Of a stretch of DNA of 31,898 nt, positions 14,477-23,530 are shown piece by piece. A model generated the notes under the pieces. That model was not told the origin of the DNA. It worked only from the letters and a program-made list of their open reading frames with translations, and ran no database searches. Positions within the stretch are counted from its first letter, which is position 1; the number at the start of each line of letters is the position of its first letter. Source of the stretch: Firmicutes bacterium CAG:95 (GTDB lineage Bacteria > Bacillota > Clostridia > Lachnospirales > Lachnospiraceae); the NCBI GenBank assembly GCA_000438155.1, contig FR902966.1, positions 1 through 31,898 on the forward strand, in the 5' to 3' direction. Made by a program: the position numbers and the translations under genes.

Positions 14477-16210
14477 ATGACTTCTCCAATCATTTCATTT
14501 CAGGATTTTGGATTTCAATATGATGCACAGGCAGAACCGACGCTGCATCACATCAATCTTGATGTATATCTCGGCCAGAAGATTCTTATTGCCGGGGCGA
14601 GCGGCAGCGGGAAGAGTACTGTTGCAAGCTGTATCAATGGTCTGATTCCCCATGCATATCCCGGTAAAATTACCGGTAAGGTTCTGGTGGACGGTAAAGA
14701 TGTGACACAAAGCAGCGTCTTTGATTTGAGCCATACCGTAGGAACGGTTCTACAGGATACGGACGGACAGTTTATCGGACTGACCGTGGCAGAGGATATT
14801 GCTTTTGCACTTGAGAATGACTGTGTGCCGCAGGACGATATGAAGAAAACGGTGCAGAGAGTGGCACAGCTTGTGGATATTGAGCATCATCTGGATCATG
14901 CACCATATGAATTGTCCGGAGGACAGAAGCAGCGGGTCAGTCTTGCCGGTGTAATGGTGGATGATGTGAAGATTCTTCTGTTTGATGAGCCGCTTGCAAA
15001 CCTGGATCCGGCAGCAGGCCGGGCTGCAATTGAGCTGATTGATGAGATTCAGGAGAAAACCGGAGCGGCAGTTCTCATTATTGAGCATCGTCTCGAGGAT
15101 GTCCTGTGGCGGCATGTGGATCGCGTGGTGCTGATGCAGGACGGAGCCATTGTGGCGGATTTACCGCCGGGAGAACTGCTTTGTGGGAATTTCCTTATGG
15201 AGAGAGGAATCCGGGAGCCGCTTTATCTTACGGCACTTCGGTATGCGCAGATTCCGGTAACACCGGAAATCTGCCCGGAGCATCCGGATACGCTGAAGCT
15301 CACCGATGCACAGAAGCAGCAGGTAAAGAACTGGGTTTTAGAGCAGCAGGAGGAAATAAAAGAACAGCAGCCGGGTACAGAGCTTTTAAAGGTGGAGCAT
15401 CTTTCATTCAGCTATGGAGAAGGAAGGAAGAATCTTGAGGATATAAGCTTTACAATTTATCCGGGCGAAATGGTCAGCATTGTCGGAGAAAACGGTGCCG
15501 GAAAGAGTACGCTTGCCAAGCTGATCTGTGGCTTTGAGCATCCACAGGAAGGAAAGATTTTCTTTCGCGGAAGAGATCTGGCTTCAGATACCATTAAAGA
15601 GAGAGCCTCTTTTATTGGTTATGTGATGCAGAATCCCAATCAGATGATTTCGAAGCCGATGATCTGGAATGAAGTGGAAATGGCACTTTTACAGACCGGG
15701 ATGACACCGGAAGAGCGGAAGGAACGGGTAGAAGAGACCTTAAAGATCTGTGGTCTTTATCCCTTCCGGAAATGGCCGGTTTCTGCGTTATCCTTTGGAC
15801 AAAAAAAGCGTGTGACGATTGCAAGTATTCTGGTGCAGCGCCCACAGGTGATTATCCTTGATGAACCTACGGCAGGGCAGGATTATCACCATTATACCGA
15901 AATTATGGAGTTCTTAAAGGAACTCAATGAACAGGGATTTACGATTCTGATGATTACGCATGATATGCATCTTATGCTGGAATATACAAAGCGGGCGATT
16001 GTATTCTGTAAAGGAAAGCTGCTCGCAGATACGACATCTGCGCATGTGCTGAATGATCCGGAGCTTGTGAAGCGTGCAAGCTTAAAGGAGACAAGCCTTT
16101 ATACGTTGAGCTTAAAATGTGGCGTGGAACCGCCGCAGAGACTGACGGAGCGGTTTATTGCCCAGGAAGAACATACACAGGAGAAAAAGGAGGGTCCGGC
16201 GCATGGCTAA
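14477..16210 (+). CDS. ECF transporter ATPase, two fused ATP-binding domains
   Basis: A 577-residue protein with two complete ABC ATPase domains in tandem, the equivalent of EcfA1 and EcfA2 in one chain (YkoD-like layout). Domain 1 has Walker A GASGSGKST (40-48), signature LSGGQKQR and Walker B ILLFDEP. Domain 2 has Walker A GENGAGKST (337-345), signature LSFGQKKR and Walker B VIILDEP. A Gln/Glu-rich linker (around residues 280-305) joins them. It supplies the energy for uptake by the S and T components. The start has AGAAAGGG upstream. Its last codons overlap the T-component start by eight bases, arguing for one complex made from one message. Confidence 0.95.
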   Translation: MTSPIISFQDFGFQYDAQAEPTLHHINLDVYLGQKILIAGASGSGKSTVASCINGLIPHAYPGKITGKVLVDGKDVTQSSVFDLSHTVGTVLQDTDGQFIGLTVAEDIAFALENDCVPQDDMKKTVQRVAQLVDIEHHLDHAPYELSGGQKQRVSLAGVMVDDVKILLFDEPLANLDPAAGRAAIELIDEIQEKTGAAVLIIEHRLEDVLWRHVDRVVLMQDGAIVADLPPGELLCGNFLMERGIREPLYLTALRYAQIPVTPEICPEHPDTLKLTDAQKQQVKNWVLEQQEEIKEQQPGTELLKVEHLSFSYGEGRKNLEDISFTIYPGEMVSIVGENGAGKSTLAKLICGFEHPQEGKIFFRGRDLASDTIKERASFIGYVMQNPNQMISKPMIWNEVEMALLQTGMTPEERKERVEETLKICGLYPFRKWPVSALSFGQKKRVTIASILVQRPQVIILDEPTAGQDYHHYTEIMEFLKELNEQGFTILMITHDMHLMLEYTKRAIVFCKGKLLADTTSAHVLNDPELVKRASLKETSLYTLSLKCGVEPPQRLTERFIAQEEHTQEKKEGPAHG

Positions 16211-17036
16211 GGTTGCAATTTTAAGCTATATCAAGCGGCAGAGCTTTGTACATGAACTGACCGGAACAACAAAGCTTCTGTTTTTCCTGATGTGGAGCAT
16301 TGCGTCCATGGTAACGTATGATACCAGAGTGCTGGTTGTCATGCTCTGTTTCAGTTTTGTCATATTTAAGCTGAGTAAAATTAAAATTAAGGATATCAGC
16401 TTTGTGCTGGGACTTGCAGCAGTATTTTTACTGCTGAACAATTTCTTTGTGTATCTGTTTTCCCCCGAATACGGGGTAAAGCTTTATGAAAGCCGGGATG
16501 TACTTTTCACGATTGCGGGTCCCTATACGATTACGGCACAGCAGCTCTTTTACCATCTGAATATGACGATGAAGGTGGTCTGTGTGGTTCCGGTGGCACT
16601 GCTTTTTATTGCATGTACGGATCCGAGTGAGTTCGCAGCGAGTCTTTCGGGAATCGGTGTGAATTACCGGATCGGCTATTCGGTGAGTCTGGCACTCCGC
16701 TATATTCCGGATGTGCAGCGCGAGTATCACAACATCAGCCAGGCACAGCAGGCCCGTGGTGTTGATCTGTCCGGCAAGGATAAGGTGCTGACAAGAATGA
16801 AGAATTCGGTAGCCATTCTGCTTCCGCTTGTTATGTCGAGCCTCAATCGTATCGAAACGATCAGTAATGCTATGGAGCTTCGTGGATTTGGAAAGAAGGA
16901 GAAGCGGACCTGGTACCGGAAGCGTCCCATGAAAAAGAGTGACTGGATTACGCTGATCATTGGAACCGTGATTCTGATTGGCGGACTTGCCATTACCTTC
17001 TGGGATGGAAGCCGGTATTATAATCCGTTTTTATAA
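16203..17036 (+). CDS. ecfT: ECF transporter T component
   Basis: A 277-residue transmembrane coupling subunit of the CbiQ/EcfT family. Several helices are followed by the cytoplasmic coupling region, where the two family motifs are seen as QQARGVDLSG and AMELRGFGKK; these Ala-Arg-Gly and Leu-Arg-Gly signatures contact the ATPases. I start it at the ATG at 16203, which has AGGAGGG upstream and overlaps the ATPase stop by eight bases. The longer reading from 16158 adds only basic residues read out of frame from the ATPase gene. Together with the two genes upstream it makes a complete dedicated ECF transporter. Confidence 0.93.
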   Translation: MAKVAILSYIKRQSFVHELTGTTKLLFFLMWSIASMVTYDTRVLVVMLCFSFVIFKLSKIKIKDISFVLGLAAVFLLLNNFFVYLFSPEYGVKLYESRDVLFTIAGPYTITAQQLFYHLNMTMKVVCVVPVALLFIACTDPSEFAASLSGIGVNYRIGYSVSLALRYIPDVQREYHNISQAQQARGVDLSGKDKVLTRMKNSVAILLPLVMSSLNRIETISNAMELRGFGKKEKRTWYRKRPMKKSDWITLIIGTVILIGGLAITFWDGSRYYNPFL

Positions 17037-17112
17037 TCCGGCAGCTTATGAATGTACAGGGTCGGACTGCAGCTGATATATGGCAGTATGACACGTCGGA
17101 CACCTTGAGCAG

Positions 17113-17141
17113 TTACCACATATTTCAGGATTGGTTATAAT
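17113..17141 (+). promoter_or_regulatory. Predicted sigma-A promoter of lspA
   Basis: TTACCA (17113-17118) and TATAAT (17136-17141) are 17 bases apart and end 26 bases before the lspA start codon. Confidence 0.65.
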
Positions 17142-17167
17142 GAGAAAGTTGTTAAGGAGAGTATCAC

Positions 17168-17707
17168 ATGAAAAAGAAGCAGACTCTGACAGGGATTTTG
17201 ATTATGATTCTTGCAATTGCACTGGATCAGCTGACGAAGCAGTGGGCGGTGGCAGTATTAAAGGGAAAGGAAAGTCTTGTATTGATTAAAGGGGTACTGG
17301 AATTTTCCTACCTTGAAAATACGGGGGCAGCATTCGGATCCTTCCGGGGACTGCAGATTCCGTTGATTCTGGTAACGCTTGTGATCATTGTATTTGTGGT
17401 TTATAAACTGGTTACACTACCGGATAACAAAAGGTTTTATCCGATCCGGATCTGTGGTGTTTTTCTGATCAGTGGTGCGGTGGGAAATCTCATTGACCGT
17501 GTGATGAACCGCTATGTGGTGGATTTTATCTATTTTGTTCCGATTGACTTCCCCAAATTTAATGTGGCAGACTGCTATGTGACGGTTACGGTTTTTGTAC
17601 TGATTTTCCTGTTTTTGTTTTATTATAAATCCGAAGAGACGGATGTGATCCTTTCTTTTACGGCAAAGAAAGACGGCGGAAATAAATCTGCAGGAAAGCC
17701 GGATTGA
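17168..17707 (+). CDS. lspA: Lipoprotein signal peptidase (signal peptidase II)
   Basis: A 179-residue membrane aspartyl protease that removes the signal peptide from prolipoproteins after lipidation. Such substrates occur in this window, for example the proteins starting at 1624 and 3428. Four membrane helices are visible. The family motifs are LDQLTKQW near residue 19, ENTGAAFGSF, and the two catalytic aspartates in GNLIDRV (Asp110) and FNVADCYVT (Asp135). A Ser is usual after the second Asp where this protein has Cys, a minor change. The C-terminal extension after the last helix (KSEETDVILSF onward) is longer than in many members. AAGGAGA precedes the ATG. Confidence 0.97.
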   Translation: MKKKQTLTGILIMILAIALDQLTKQWAVAVLKGKESLVLIKGVLEFSYLENTGAAFGSFRGLQIPLILVTLVIIVFVVYKLVTLPDNKRFYPIRICGVFLISGAVGNLIDRVMNRYVVDFIYFVPIDFPKFNVADCYVTVTVFVLIFLFLFYYKSEETDVILSFTAKKDGGNKSAGKPD

Positions 17708-17734
17708 AGCATTATAGAATATTGCAGAGCCAAG

Positions 17735-17765
17735 CAGGTCAGTCCGGTGTTTCGTGGCTGACCTG
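17735..17765 (+). terminator. Possible weak terminator after lspA
   Basis: CAGGTCAG (17735-17742) and CTGACCTG (17758-17765) form a perfect 8-bp stem 25 bases after the lspA stop. The following bases (TTCCTGTGTTG) are only partly T-rich, so termination would be inefficient at best. Confidence 0.35.
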
Positions 17766-17830
17766 TTCCTGTGTTGTAGGAAAGAAAAAAATGTGGTAAA
17801 CTGTAACTGTTGTGAGTCATGTAAATTATG

Positions 17831-17929
17831 GGTAACTATTCAGAGCCATGCAAAATTGCTTTCTGTGAATGCTTGCATTCAGGGAAATACAGGCCATGAT
17901 TTATATGGAGAATGGCTTTGAACAGTCAA
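17831..17929. repeat. Intergenic inverted-repeat element, copy 1
   Basis: The left end reads GGTAACTATTCAG (17831-17843), followed by a TGCAAAATTGC block. The right end carries TGAACAGT (17919-17926), the complement of the left end with one mismatch. It fills most of the gap between lspA and the first polysaccharide gene. It is the least well preserved two-ended copy. Confidence 0.5.
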
Positions 17930-17958
17930 TAGAATACTGTAATAACCGAGGATAGACC

Positions 17959-18888
17959 ATGAAATTATTGAGTGCAATTGTCCCATGCTACAATGAAGAA
18001 GAAAATGTGCGGGACTTTTACGACGAGTTTATAAAAAACCAGTCCTTTTTTAGGGAAAAGGATCTCGATTTTGAACTGATTTACGTGGATGACGGTTCGA
18101 GAGACCACACTGTTGCCGAGGTGAAGAAGCTGATTGAAGCAGACAGCCGGGTGCATCTTCTGTCGTTTTCACGCAATTTTGGAAAGGAAGCAGCAATTTA
18201 TGCAGGTCTTGAAAAGTGCCGTGGTGATTATGCCGTGTTCCTTGATGCCGATCTTCAGGATCCTCCATCGCTTCTTCCTGAGATGTTTTCCTATATCGAG
18301 CAGGGATATGATTCGGTTGCAACGAGAAGAGTTACCAGAAAGGGCGAGCCGAAAATCCGGTCATTTTTTGCCAGATGCTTTTATAGACTGATGCACAAAA
18401 TATCAAAGACGGAAATTGTGGATGGTGCCAGAGACTACCGTTTAATGACCAGACAGGTAGTGGACGCCATTCTTTCCATGCCCGAATATAATCGTTTTAC
18501 GAAGGGAATTTATGGCTGGGTCGGTTATGAGACCAAGTGGCTGGAATACGAGAATATCGAACGTAAGAAGGGGGAAACCAAGTGGTCCTTCTGGAAGCTG
18601 TTTGTGTATTCCATTGAAGGAATTACGTCGTTTTCAACTGCTCCGCTGGCCCTTGCCGCACTGATGGGGGTTCTGTTCTGTATCCTGGCATTTGTTTTTC
18701 TGATTTTCATCTGGGCAAGAGCCATGATTTTTGGGGATAAGACCTCAGGCTGGCCCTCCCTTGTATGTATTATCCTGCTGATCAGTGGCGTGCAGTTCTT
18801 CTGTATGGGCATTCTTGGACAGTATCTTGCCAAGACCTATCTGGAGGTAAAACGCAGGCCGATTTATCTGATTAAGGAAGACCTGTAA
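17959..18888 (+). CDS. Polyprenyl-phosphate glycosyltransferase, GT2 (GtrB/DPM1-like)
   Basis: A 309-residue family 2 glycosyltransferase that should move a hexose from a nucleotide sugar to undecaprenyl phosphate on the cytoplasmic face. The start SAIVPCYNEEENV, the VDDGSRDHT site, the SFSRNFGKEAAIYAGL stretch and the metal site DADLQDPP are textbook for this group, as are two C-terminal membrane helices (about 235-260 and 272-297) ending in YLAKTYLEVKRRP. The lipid-linked sugar made here is a likely donor for the GT-C enzyme encoded at 28051-29860. It opens the polysaccharide locus. The stop codon lies inside the next inverted-repeat element. Confidence 0.93.
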   Translation: MKLLSAIVPCYNEEENVRDFYDEFIKNQSFFREKDLDFELIYVDDGSRDHTVAEVKKLIEADSRVHLLSFSRNFGKEAAIYAGLEKCRGDYAVFLDADLQDPPSLLPEMFSYIEQGYDSVATRRVTRKGEPKIRSFFARCFYRLMHKISKTEIVDGARDYRLMTRQVVDAILSMPEYNRFTKGIYGWVGYETKWLEYENIERKKGETKWSFWKLFVYSIEGITSFSTAPLALAALMGVLFCILAFVFLIFIWARAMIFGDKTSGWPSLVCIILLISGVQFFCMGILGQYLAKTYLEVKRRPIYLIKEDL

Positions 18889-18926
18889 CTTTCAGAGCTG
18901 TGTAAAATTGCTTTATGAATAGTTAT
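18885..18926. repeat. Intergenic inverted-repeat element, copy 2 (short form)
   Basis: GTAACTTTCAG (18885-18895) and TGAATAGTTAT (18916-18926) are inverted copies with one inserted or changed base, enclosing GTGTAAAATTGC. The element supplies the TAA stop codon of the preceding glycosyltransferase (18886-18888), so it sits exactly at the gene boundary. Confidence 0.6.
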
Positions 18927-18955
18927 TCCACCATTATAAAATTGTGAGGTGCAAC

Positions 18956-20347
18956 GTGAGACGTTTGGAATCTCTGAAGCGGGTATGTGTATTGTGGCTG
19001 AGCCTTGCCGGCCTTCTGCTTGAAACAGCAGTTTATGCTTATATCTGGTTCCGGAATTATTACCCGATAGTAAACCGTTTTAATCTGGGGCTGAAATTCT
19101 TCTTCAAGGGACATTTATTGATTATTGCCATTTATTTTGTACTGCTGTTTTTCTTTACAAGCACGTATGGCGGACTGAAAATCGGTTACCTGAAGCCGGG
19201 AGATGTATTTCTTTCCCAGCTGGTGTCCCTGTGTATTGTGGATGTGATTACTTATTTTCAGATTTCCCTGATGAGCAACCGTCTTGTGCCGGTCGTATAC
19301 TTTGCACAGGCCCTGGTTTTACAGCTCCTGATTTCAGGAATCTGGACGGCGTTCTGTAACCGGGTTTACCGCAGGGTATTTCCACCGAGAGAAATGCTGC
19401 TTGTACATGGACACCGCAGTATTGAAGATATTTTACGGAAATTTGAGTCCCGCAGGGACAAGTACCGCATTACGAAATGTGTGAACATTAAGGAAGGAAT
19501 CTGGAAGATCCAGGAAGAGATTGATTCCGGGTTTCACGCCGTTGTATTATGGGATATTTCCACCGAAGACCGGAATAAGCTGTTGAAATACTGTTACAGC
19601 CGGTCTGTTCGTGTTTATATGATGCCGAAGATTCCGGATGTGCTGATTGCCGGAGCCGATCAGCTCCATCTGTTTGATACACCGATTTTCCTGACGAGAG
19701 AATATGCACTTACCGTTGAGCAGCGCATGGCAAAAAGGATGATCGACCTTGTTCTTTCGCTGGTACTGACGATTCTTACGTCACCGATTATGCTTATTAC
19801 GGCCATCTGTATCAAGTGTTACGATGGGGGTCCCATTCTGTATAAGCAGACCAGGTGTACCTGTGGCGGCAGGGAATTCAGGATCATGAAGTTCCGCAGC
19901 ATGAAGGTGGATGCAGAAAAGGATGGCGTGGCAAGACTTGCTTCGAGAAATGACAGCCGGATTACGCCAATCGGTAAGTTTATCCGTATGGTGCGGATCG
20001 ACGAGCTTCCGCAGCTGTTTAATATTCTGATTGGGGACATGTCCTTTATCGGACCGCGTCCCGAACGTCCGGAGATCATTGCACAGTATGTGGAACAGAT
20101 GCCGGAATTCGTATTCCGTATGAAGGTGAAAGCCGGACTTGCCGGATATGCGCAGGTCTATGGCAAATATAATACAACGCCGTATGACAAGCTGAAGCTG
20201 GATCTGTCTTATATTGAGAATTATTCCTTATGGCTTGACTTAAAGCTCATGCTGTTAACACTGAAGATTCTGATTAAACCGGAAAGTACCGAAGGGGTTG
20301 ACAGCAATCAGACAACAGCCATGAAGAATGGGGAAGACCGCAAATAA
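18956..20347 (+). CDS. Undecaprenyl-phosphate sugar phosphotransferase, WbaP type
   Basis: A 463-residue priming enzyme that transfers a sugar-1-phosphate to undecaprenyl phosphate and so starts each repeat unit. Four N-terminal membrane helices (residues about 8-150) and a soluble middle region lead to the catalytic bacterial sugar transferase domain from about 260: the re-entrant helix RMIDLVLSLVLTIL, then FRIMKFRSMKVDAE, IRMVRIDELPQLFNIL, GDMSFIGPRPERPE and GLAGYAQVYGKY, which hold the catalytic Asp-Glu pair and the phosphate-binding Arg/Pro motif. I use the GTG at 18956, five bases after GAGGT; another GTG at 18944 lies before that ribosome binding site. Confidence 0.93.
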   Translation: MRRLESLKRVCVLWLSLAGLLLETAVYAYIWFRNYYPIVNRFNLGLKFFFKGHLLIIAIYFVLLFFFTSTYGGLKIGYLKPGDVFLSQLVSLCIVDVITYFQISLMSNRLVPVVYFAQALVLQLLISGIWTAFCNRVYRRVFPPREMLLVHGHRSIEDILRKFESRRDKYRITKCVNIKEGIWKIQEEIDSGFHAVVLWDISTEDRNKLLKYCYSRSVRVYMMPKIPDVLIAGADQLHLFDTPIFLTREYALTVEQRMAKRMIDLVLSLVLTILTSPIMLITAICIKCYDGGPILYKQTRCTCGGREFRIMKFRSMKVDAEKDGVARLASRNDSRITPIGKFIRMVRIDELPQLFNILIGDMSFIGPRPERPEIIAQYVEQMPEFVFRMKVKAGLAGYAQVYGKYNTTPYDKLKLDLSYIENYSLWLDLKLMLLTLKILIKPESTEGVDSNQTTAMKNGEDRK

Positions 20348-20363
20348 AGGAAAGTGAACGCAC

Positions 20364-21503
20364 ATGAATGAAGATTATAAGAACCGGGGAATGGATCTGA
20401 AACGCTTCACCCTGTATTTTCAGAAAAAAATATGGATTATTTTACTGCTGATCCTTGTGGGAGGAATGATCGGTGCGATCTCGTACCGGATGATCCGGAC
20501 CATGAAGATGCCGGTGGAATATGAAAGTGTTTCCAAGCTGTACATCACCTTTAACCAGGATGAAAACGGGGATGTATATCAGTATTATAATGGCTACACC
20601 TGGAATGAGCTGCTGGATACCGATCCTATTCTGATTGCGATTATGAACCACCTTACAGGGTATGAGGAAGAAGAAGTCAAGGATGCGGCCTCAGCAGAGA
20701 TTCTGTCTGATATCCGTCTGCTTACCATAACCGTAAAGGGTGACAGTGAGAAGATGGTGCGCGAGATTCAGGCGGCTGTAGAGGAGGGGCTTGCGGATTA
20801 TGCAGATCAGAGTGAGGAGCTTCGTAAGATCGTGACGATCCGGTCCGATATGCCGAAGCGTATTTACTGGAGCGATGATACCACGAAAGCCCTGATTGCA
20901 GGAGCGGTTCTGTTTGGTCTTGTCAGTTTCTTTGTTTTTGGATTTATGTATGTGTTAGATGACGGGGTATATGTGCAGGCTGATGTGGAACGCAGATATC
21001 CCTATAAGGCACTCGGCATTATGACGCGGAACCAGAAGGGACTTCAGCCCTTTGTCAGGGAATTGAAGGCCGATCTTCTGTATGTGATGGGAGATTCCAG
21101 GGACATGCTGCTTCTGGATATGGATAATCACGGAGAGCTGCGTCAGGCTGATATGGATAAGCTCTTAAACTGGGAAGAGGGCGGAACCCTCGGCGGTGAT
21201 AAGGATATCGGTGGCGAACTGGTATGGCATGTCCGCAAGGAGGATGAGGACGAGGAGGATGAAGACATTCTTCCGGAGCCTAAGGAATGGAAGATTACCG
21301 TATTTAATGAAAGTGACATGGGAGAAGAGCAGTGTGCAGCCATTCGTAAAAATGGCGGTGTGATTCTGCTGATCCCGTTTGGAAATGATGTAAGCCGTAA
21401 GACCGAGAGAATGCTGAGCTTCTTAAAGAATCAGGACTGCAACGTCTACGGTATTATCGTGACGGAAGCTGATGAAGAGTACCTGAACCGGTATTTTGCA
21501 TAG
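20364..21503 (+). CDS. Wzz-like chain-length protein with degenerate BY-kinase domain
   Basis: A 379-residue polysaccharide co-polymerase. Membrane helices at 23-43 and 175-198 flank a short extracellular Wzz domain. After the second helix the protein continues like a tyrosine autokinase: ADVERRYPYKALGIM, then FVRELKADLLYVMG, matching the segment before a BY-kinase P-loop. The end, NGGVILLIPFGNDVSRKTER and VYGIIVTEADEEYLNRYF, matches a BY-kinase C-terminus. The Walker A loop between them is missing; where it should be the sequence reads DNHGELRQ, followed by an acidic linker (293-306). I infer a fused but catalytically dead kinase-like domain. It probably controls chain length for the EpsG-like polymerase. 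Confidence 0.82.
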   Translation: MNEDYKNRGMDLKRFTLYFQKKIWIILLLILVGGMIGAISYRMIRTMKMPVEYESVSKLYITFNQDENGDVYQYYNGYTWNELLDTDPILIAIMNHLTGYEEEEVKDAASAEILSDIRLLTITVKGDSEKMVREIQAAVEEGLADYADQSEELRKIVTIRSDMPKRIYWSDDTTKALIAGAVLFGLVSFFVFGFMYVLDDGVYVQADVERRYPYKALGIMTRNQKGLQPFVRELKADLLYVMGDSRDMLLLDMDNHGELRQADMDKLLNWEEGGTLGGDKDIGGELVWHVRKEDEDEEDEDILPEPKEWKITVFNESDMGEEQCAAIRKNGGVILLIPFGNDVSRKTERMLSFLKNQDCNVYGIIVTEADEEYLNRYFA

Positions 21504-21545
21504 CTTTTGAGCCGTCACGGATAAACATGGAAAGCAGGATAAGTT

Positions 21546-22328
21546 ATGAAGCTTCAATTACTGGTATCAGCCGTGAAGGAAGAGGTTACGACACTGGCAG
21601 AACGCATGAATGTCCGGACGGATGCATGGATTGTGAATCAGTGTGACCGGTTTGGCTATCAGGAATATGAATACAGGGAGCATATCATCCGGTGTCTGTC
21701 GATGGCAGAACGGGGCGTGGGACTGAGCCGTAATACGGCACTGATGCGTGCCGATGGAGATATTCTCCTGTTTTCAGATGAAGACCTCATATATCAGGAT
21801 GATTATGAACAGAAAGTACTTCAGGCATTTGAGCAGCATCCACAGGCACAGGTCATTACCTTTAATTTTGAGGTAGACGAACGGAGAAGAACGTATTATA
21901 ACGAAACCGGGCATTGGGTTCACTGGTATAATTATGGCAGATATCCTGCGTATGCGATTGCTGTCCGGCGGGATGCAATTTTAAAAGCGAATGTAACCTA
22001 TTCCCTGTTATATGGCGGTGGCGCGAAATACAGCAACGGGGAGGACAGTCTGTTTTTACATGACTGCCTGAAAAAGGGACTGCGGATTTATGCAGATACG
22101 GCATTACTGGGTAAAGAGGTGTACCGGCAGTCAACCTGGTTTTCAGGATACCATGAGAAGTTTTTCCTTGACAGAGGGGTATTATATCATGATCTTTACG
22201 GATGTATGGCGAAGCTGTTTTCTATCCGTTTTTTATGGAGCAACCGGAAAGAAATGCTTACCACAATAAACTTCCGGACAGCTTACGGACTAATGAAACA
22301 GGGGATCCGGGAAGGAAAGCTGCGATAG
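21546..22328 (+). CDS. Glycosyltransferase, GT2-like
   Basis: A 260-residue putative family 2-type glycosyltransferase (GT-A fold). It begins with a short strand MKLQLLVSAV. The probable metal and donor site is DGDILLFSDEDLIY around residues 72-84, preceded by GVGLSRNTALMRA, a pattern shared with SP_1767/WfgS-type enzymes. A later GGGAKYSNGEDSLFLHDCLKKG has the GED-type acceptor-side motif. There are no membrane helices. The usual VDDGS block is absent, so it belongs to a divergent subgroup and its sugar cannot be stated. AGGA precedes the ATG, and it lies between Wzz and the polymerase. Confidence 0.8.
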   Translation: MKLQLLVSAVKEEVTTLAERMNVRTDAWIVNQCDRFGYQEYEYREHIIRCLSMAERGVGLSRNTALMRADGDILLFSDEDLIYQDDYEQKVLQAFEQHPQAQVITFNFEVDERRRTYYNETGHWVHWYNYGRYPAYAIAVRRDAILKANVTYSLLYGGGAKYSNGEDSLFLHDCLKKGLRIYADTALLGKEVYRQSTWFSGYHEKFFLDRGVLYHDLYGCMAKLFSIRFLWSNRKEMLTTINFRTAYGLMKQGIREGKLR

Positions 22329-22343
22329 GCGGAGAGGACGCTT

Positions 22344-23453
22344 ATGATTTTATATAGTTTGGTAGCAGTGCTGGCAGCAGGACTTACACTGCCGGTCGAT
22401 AATCATTATGAAAACAAAGGATTTCTATATACACGTCAACAGGTACTGAACAGGCTCTGTCTGGTATCTGTTTTTCTGCTTTTATTTCTGGTGTCGGCAC
22501 TTCGTCTGAATGTGGGAAATGATTACGCGAAATATGTGGAATTTATGCATCTGATCCGGTGTGATGCGGTGGTTCCTACGGAATTCGGTTTTAACTGGGT
22601 GGTAAAAATTCTGTACGGAATCAGCGGATTTGAGAATTATCTGCTTGTCTTTGCCGTGTTTGCATTTGCGACCATTTACCTGTTTTTAAAGGCGATTTAT
22701 CAGCAGGCGGATTCGTTCCCGTTCAGCTTTTTCCTGTTTATGGCGTTGGGATATTATTTCCAGACCTTTAACACGGTACGGTACTATCTGGCACTTGCGA
22801 TTGCCCTCTTTGCCATTCCCTATGTGCTCCGGAAGGAGTGGGGGAAGTTTATTCTGCTCATTCTGCTGGGGGCGACGATGCATAAGTCGCTGCTTGTCGT
22901 GATTCCGTTGTATTTCCTTGCTTCCCGTTGCTGGAAAAAGTGGCAGCTGGTTCTTGCGGCGCTGTTCTGTTCGACCTTTTTCTTCCTGCAGGATTTTTAC
23001 TTAAAGCTTGTCGTATTCCTGTATCCGACCTATGAGGATACCGAATATTTAGAGGGTGGAACCAGCATGATTAATATTCTGCGCTGTGCAGCCGTGCTTG
23101 TTCTGGCACTTCTTTGCTATAAGAAATGTATAAAGGAAAATATAAGGAACCGCTTTTACTTTTACTGTAATCTGGGCGCACTGGTGATGTATGTCTGCTG
23201 CTCGTTTTTGCCGATTATTTCAAGAATCGGATATTATCTGACAATTACCCACATCTTCTTTCTTCCTGCATTAGTGAATGGAATTGAGAATGAAAAGCTT
23301 AAGAAGCTGTGCCGCGTGGGTGTGATTCTGGCGGGAATTGTGTATTTTGCGGTATTTATTCTGATGAAAGCCGGAGAGAACGGGCTTCGTATTCTGCCCT
23401 ACCAGACCTTCCTGTTCCATGAGATGGTGCCGATTCTGTCAGATGTCACATAG
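22344..23453 (+). CDS. EpsG-like polysaccharide polymerase (Wzy type)
   Basis: A 369-residue polytopic membrane protein of the EpsG family, expected to join lipid-linked repeat units outside the membrane. About ten helices are visible. The N-terminal pattern LVSALRLNVGNDYAKYVEF is the EpsG landmark (R-x-x-V-G-x-D-Y), and a second mark is FNTVRYYLALAIALFAIPYVLRKEW, the Arg-bearing helix before LGATMHKSLLV. GGAGAGGA lies before the ATG, 15 bases after the preceding gene. It works with the Wzz-like protein. The following gap holds half of an inverted-repeat element. Confidence 0.9.
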   Translation: MILYSLVAVLAAGLTLPVDNHYENKGFLYTRQQVLNRLCLVSVFLLLFLVSALRLNVGNDYAKYVEFMHLIRCDAVVPTEFGFNWVVKILYGISGFENYLLVFAVFAFATIYLFLKAIYQQADSFPFSFFLFMALGYYFQTFNTVRYYLALAIALFAIPYVLRKEWGKFILLILLGATMHKSLLVVIPLYFLASRCWKKWQLVLAALFCSTFFFLQDFYLKLVVFLYPTYEDTEYLEGGTSMINILRCAAVLVLALLCYKKCIKENIRNRFYFYCNLGALVMYVCCSFLPIISRIGYYLTITHIFFLPALVNGIENEKLKKLCRVGVILAGIVYFAVFILMKAGENGLRILPYQTFLFHEMVPILSDVT

Positions 23454-23470
23454 TGCGTAGGAATGGCATG

Positions 23471-23483
23471 ACTGAACAGTTAC
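23471..23483. repeat. Solo right end of the inverted-repeat element
   Basis: ACTGAACAGTTAC matches the right end of the other copies, but no clear left partner lies between here and the polymerase gene. It may be a decayed copy. Confidence 0.45.
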
Positions 23484-23530
23484 ATAGCCTCACTATGCCA
23501 AAATGATAGTATAGGTTCAGGAGGTGTGAA

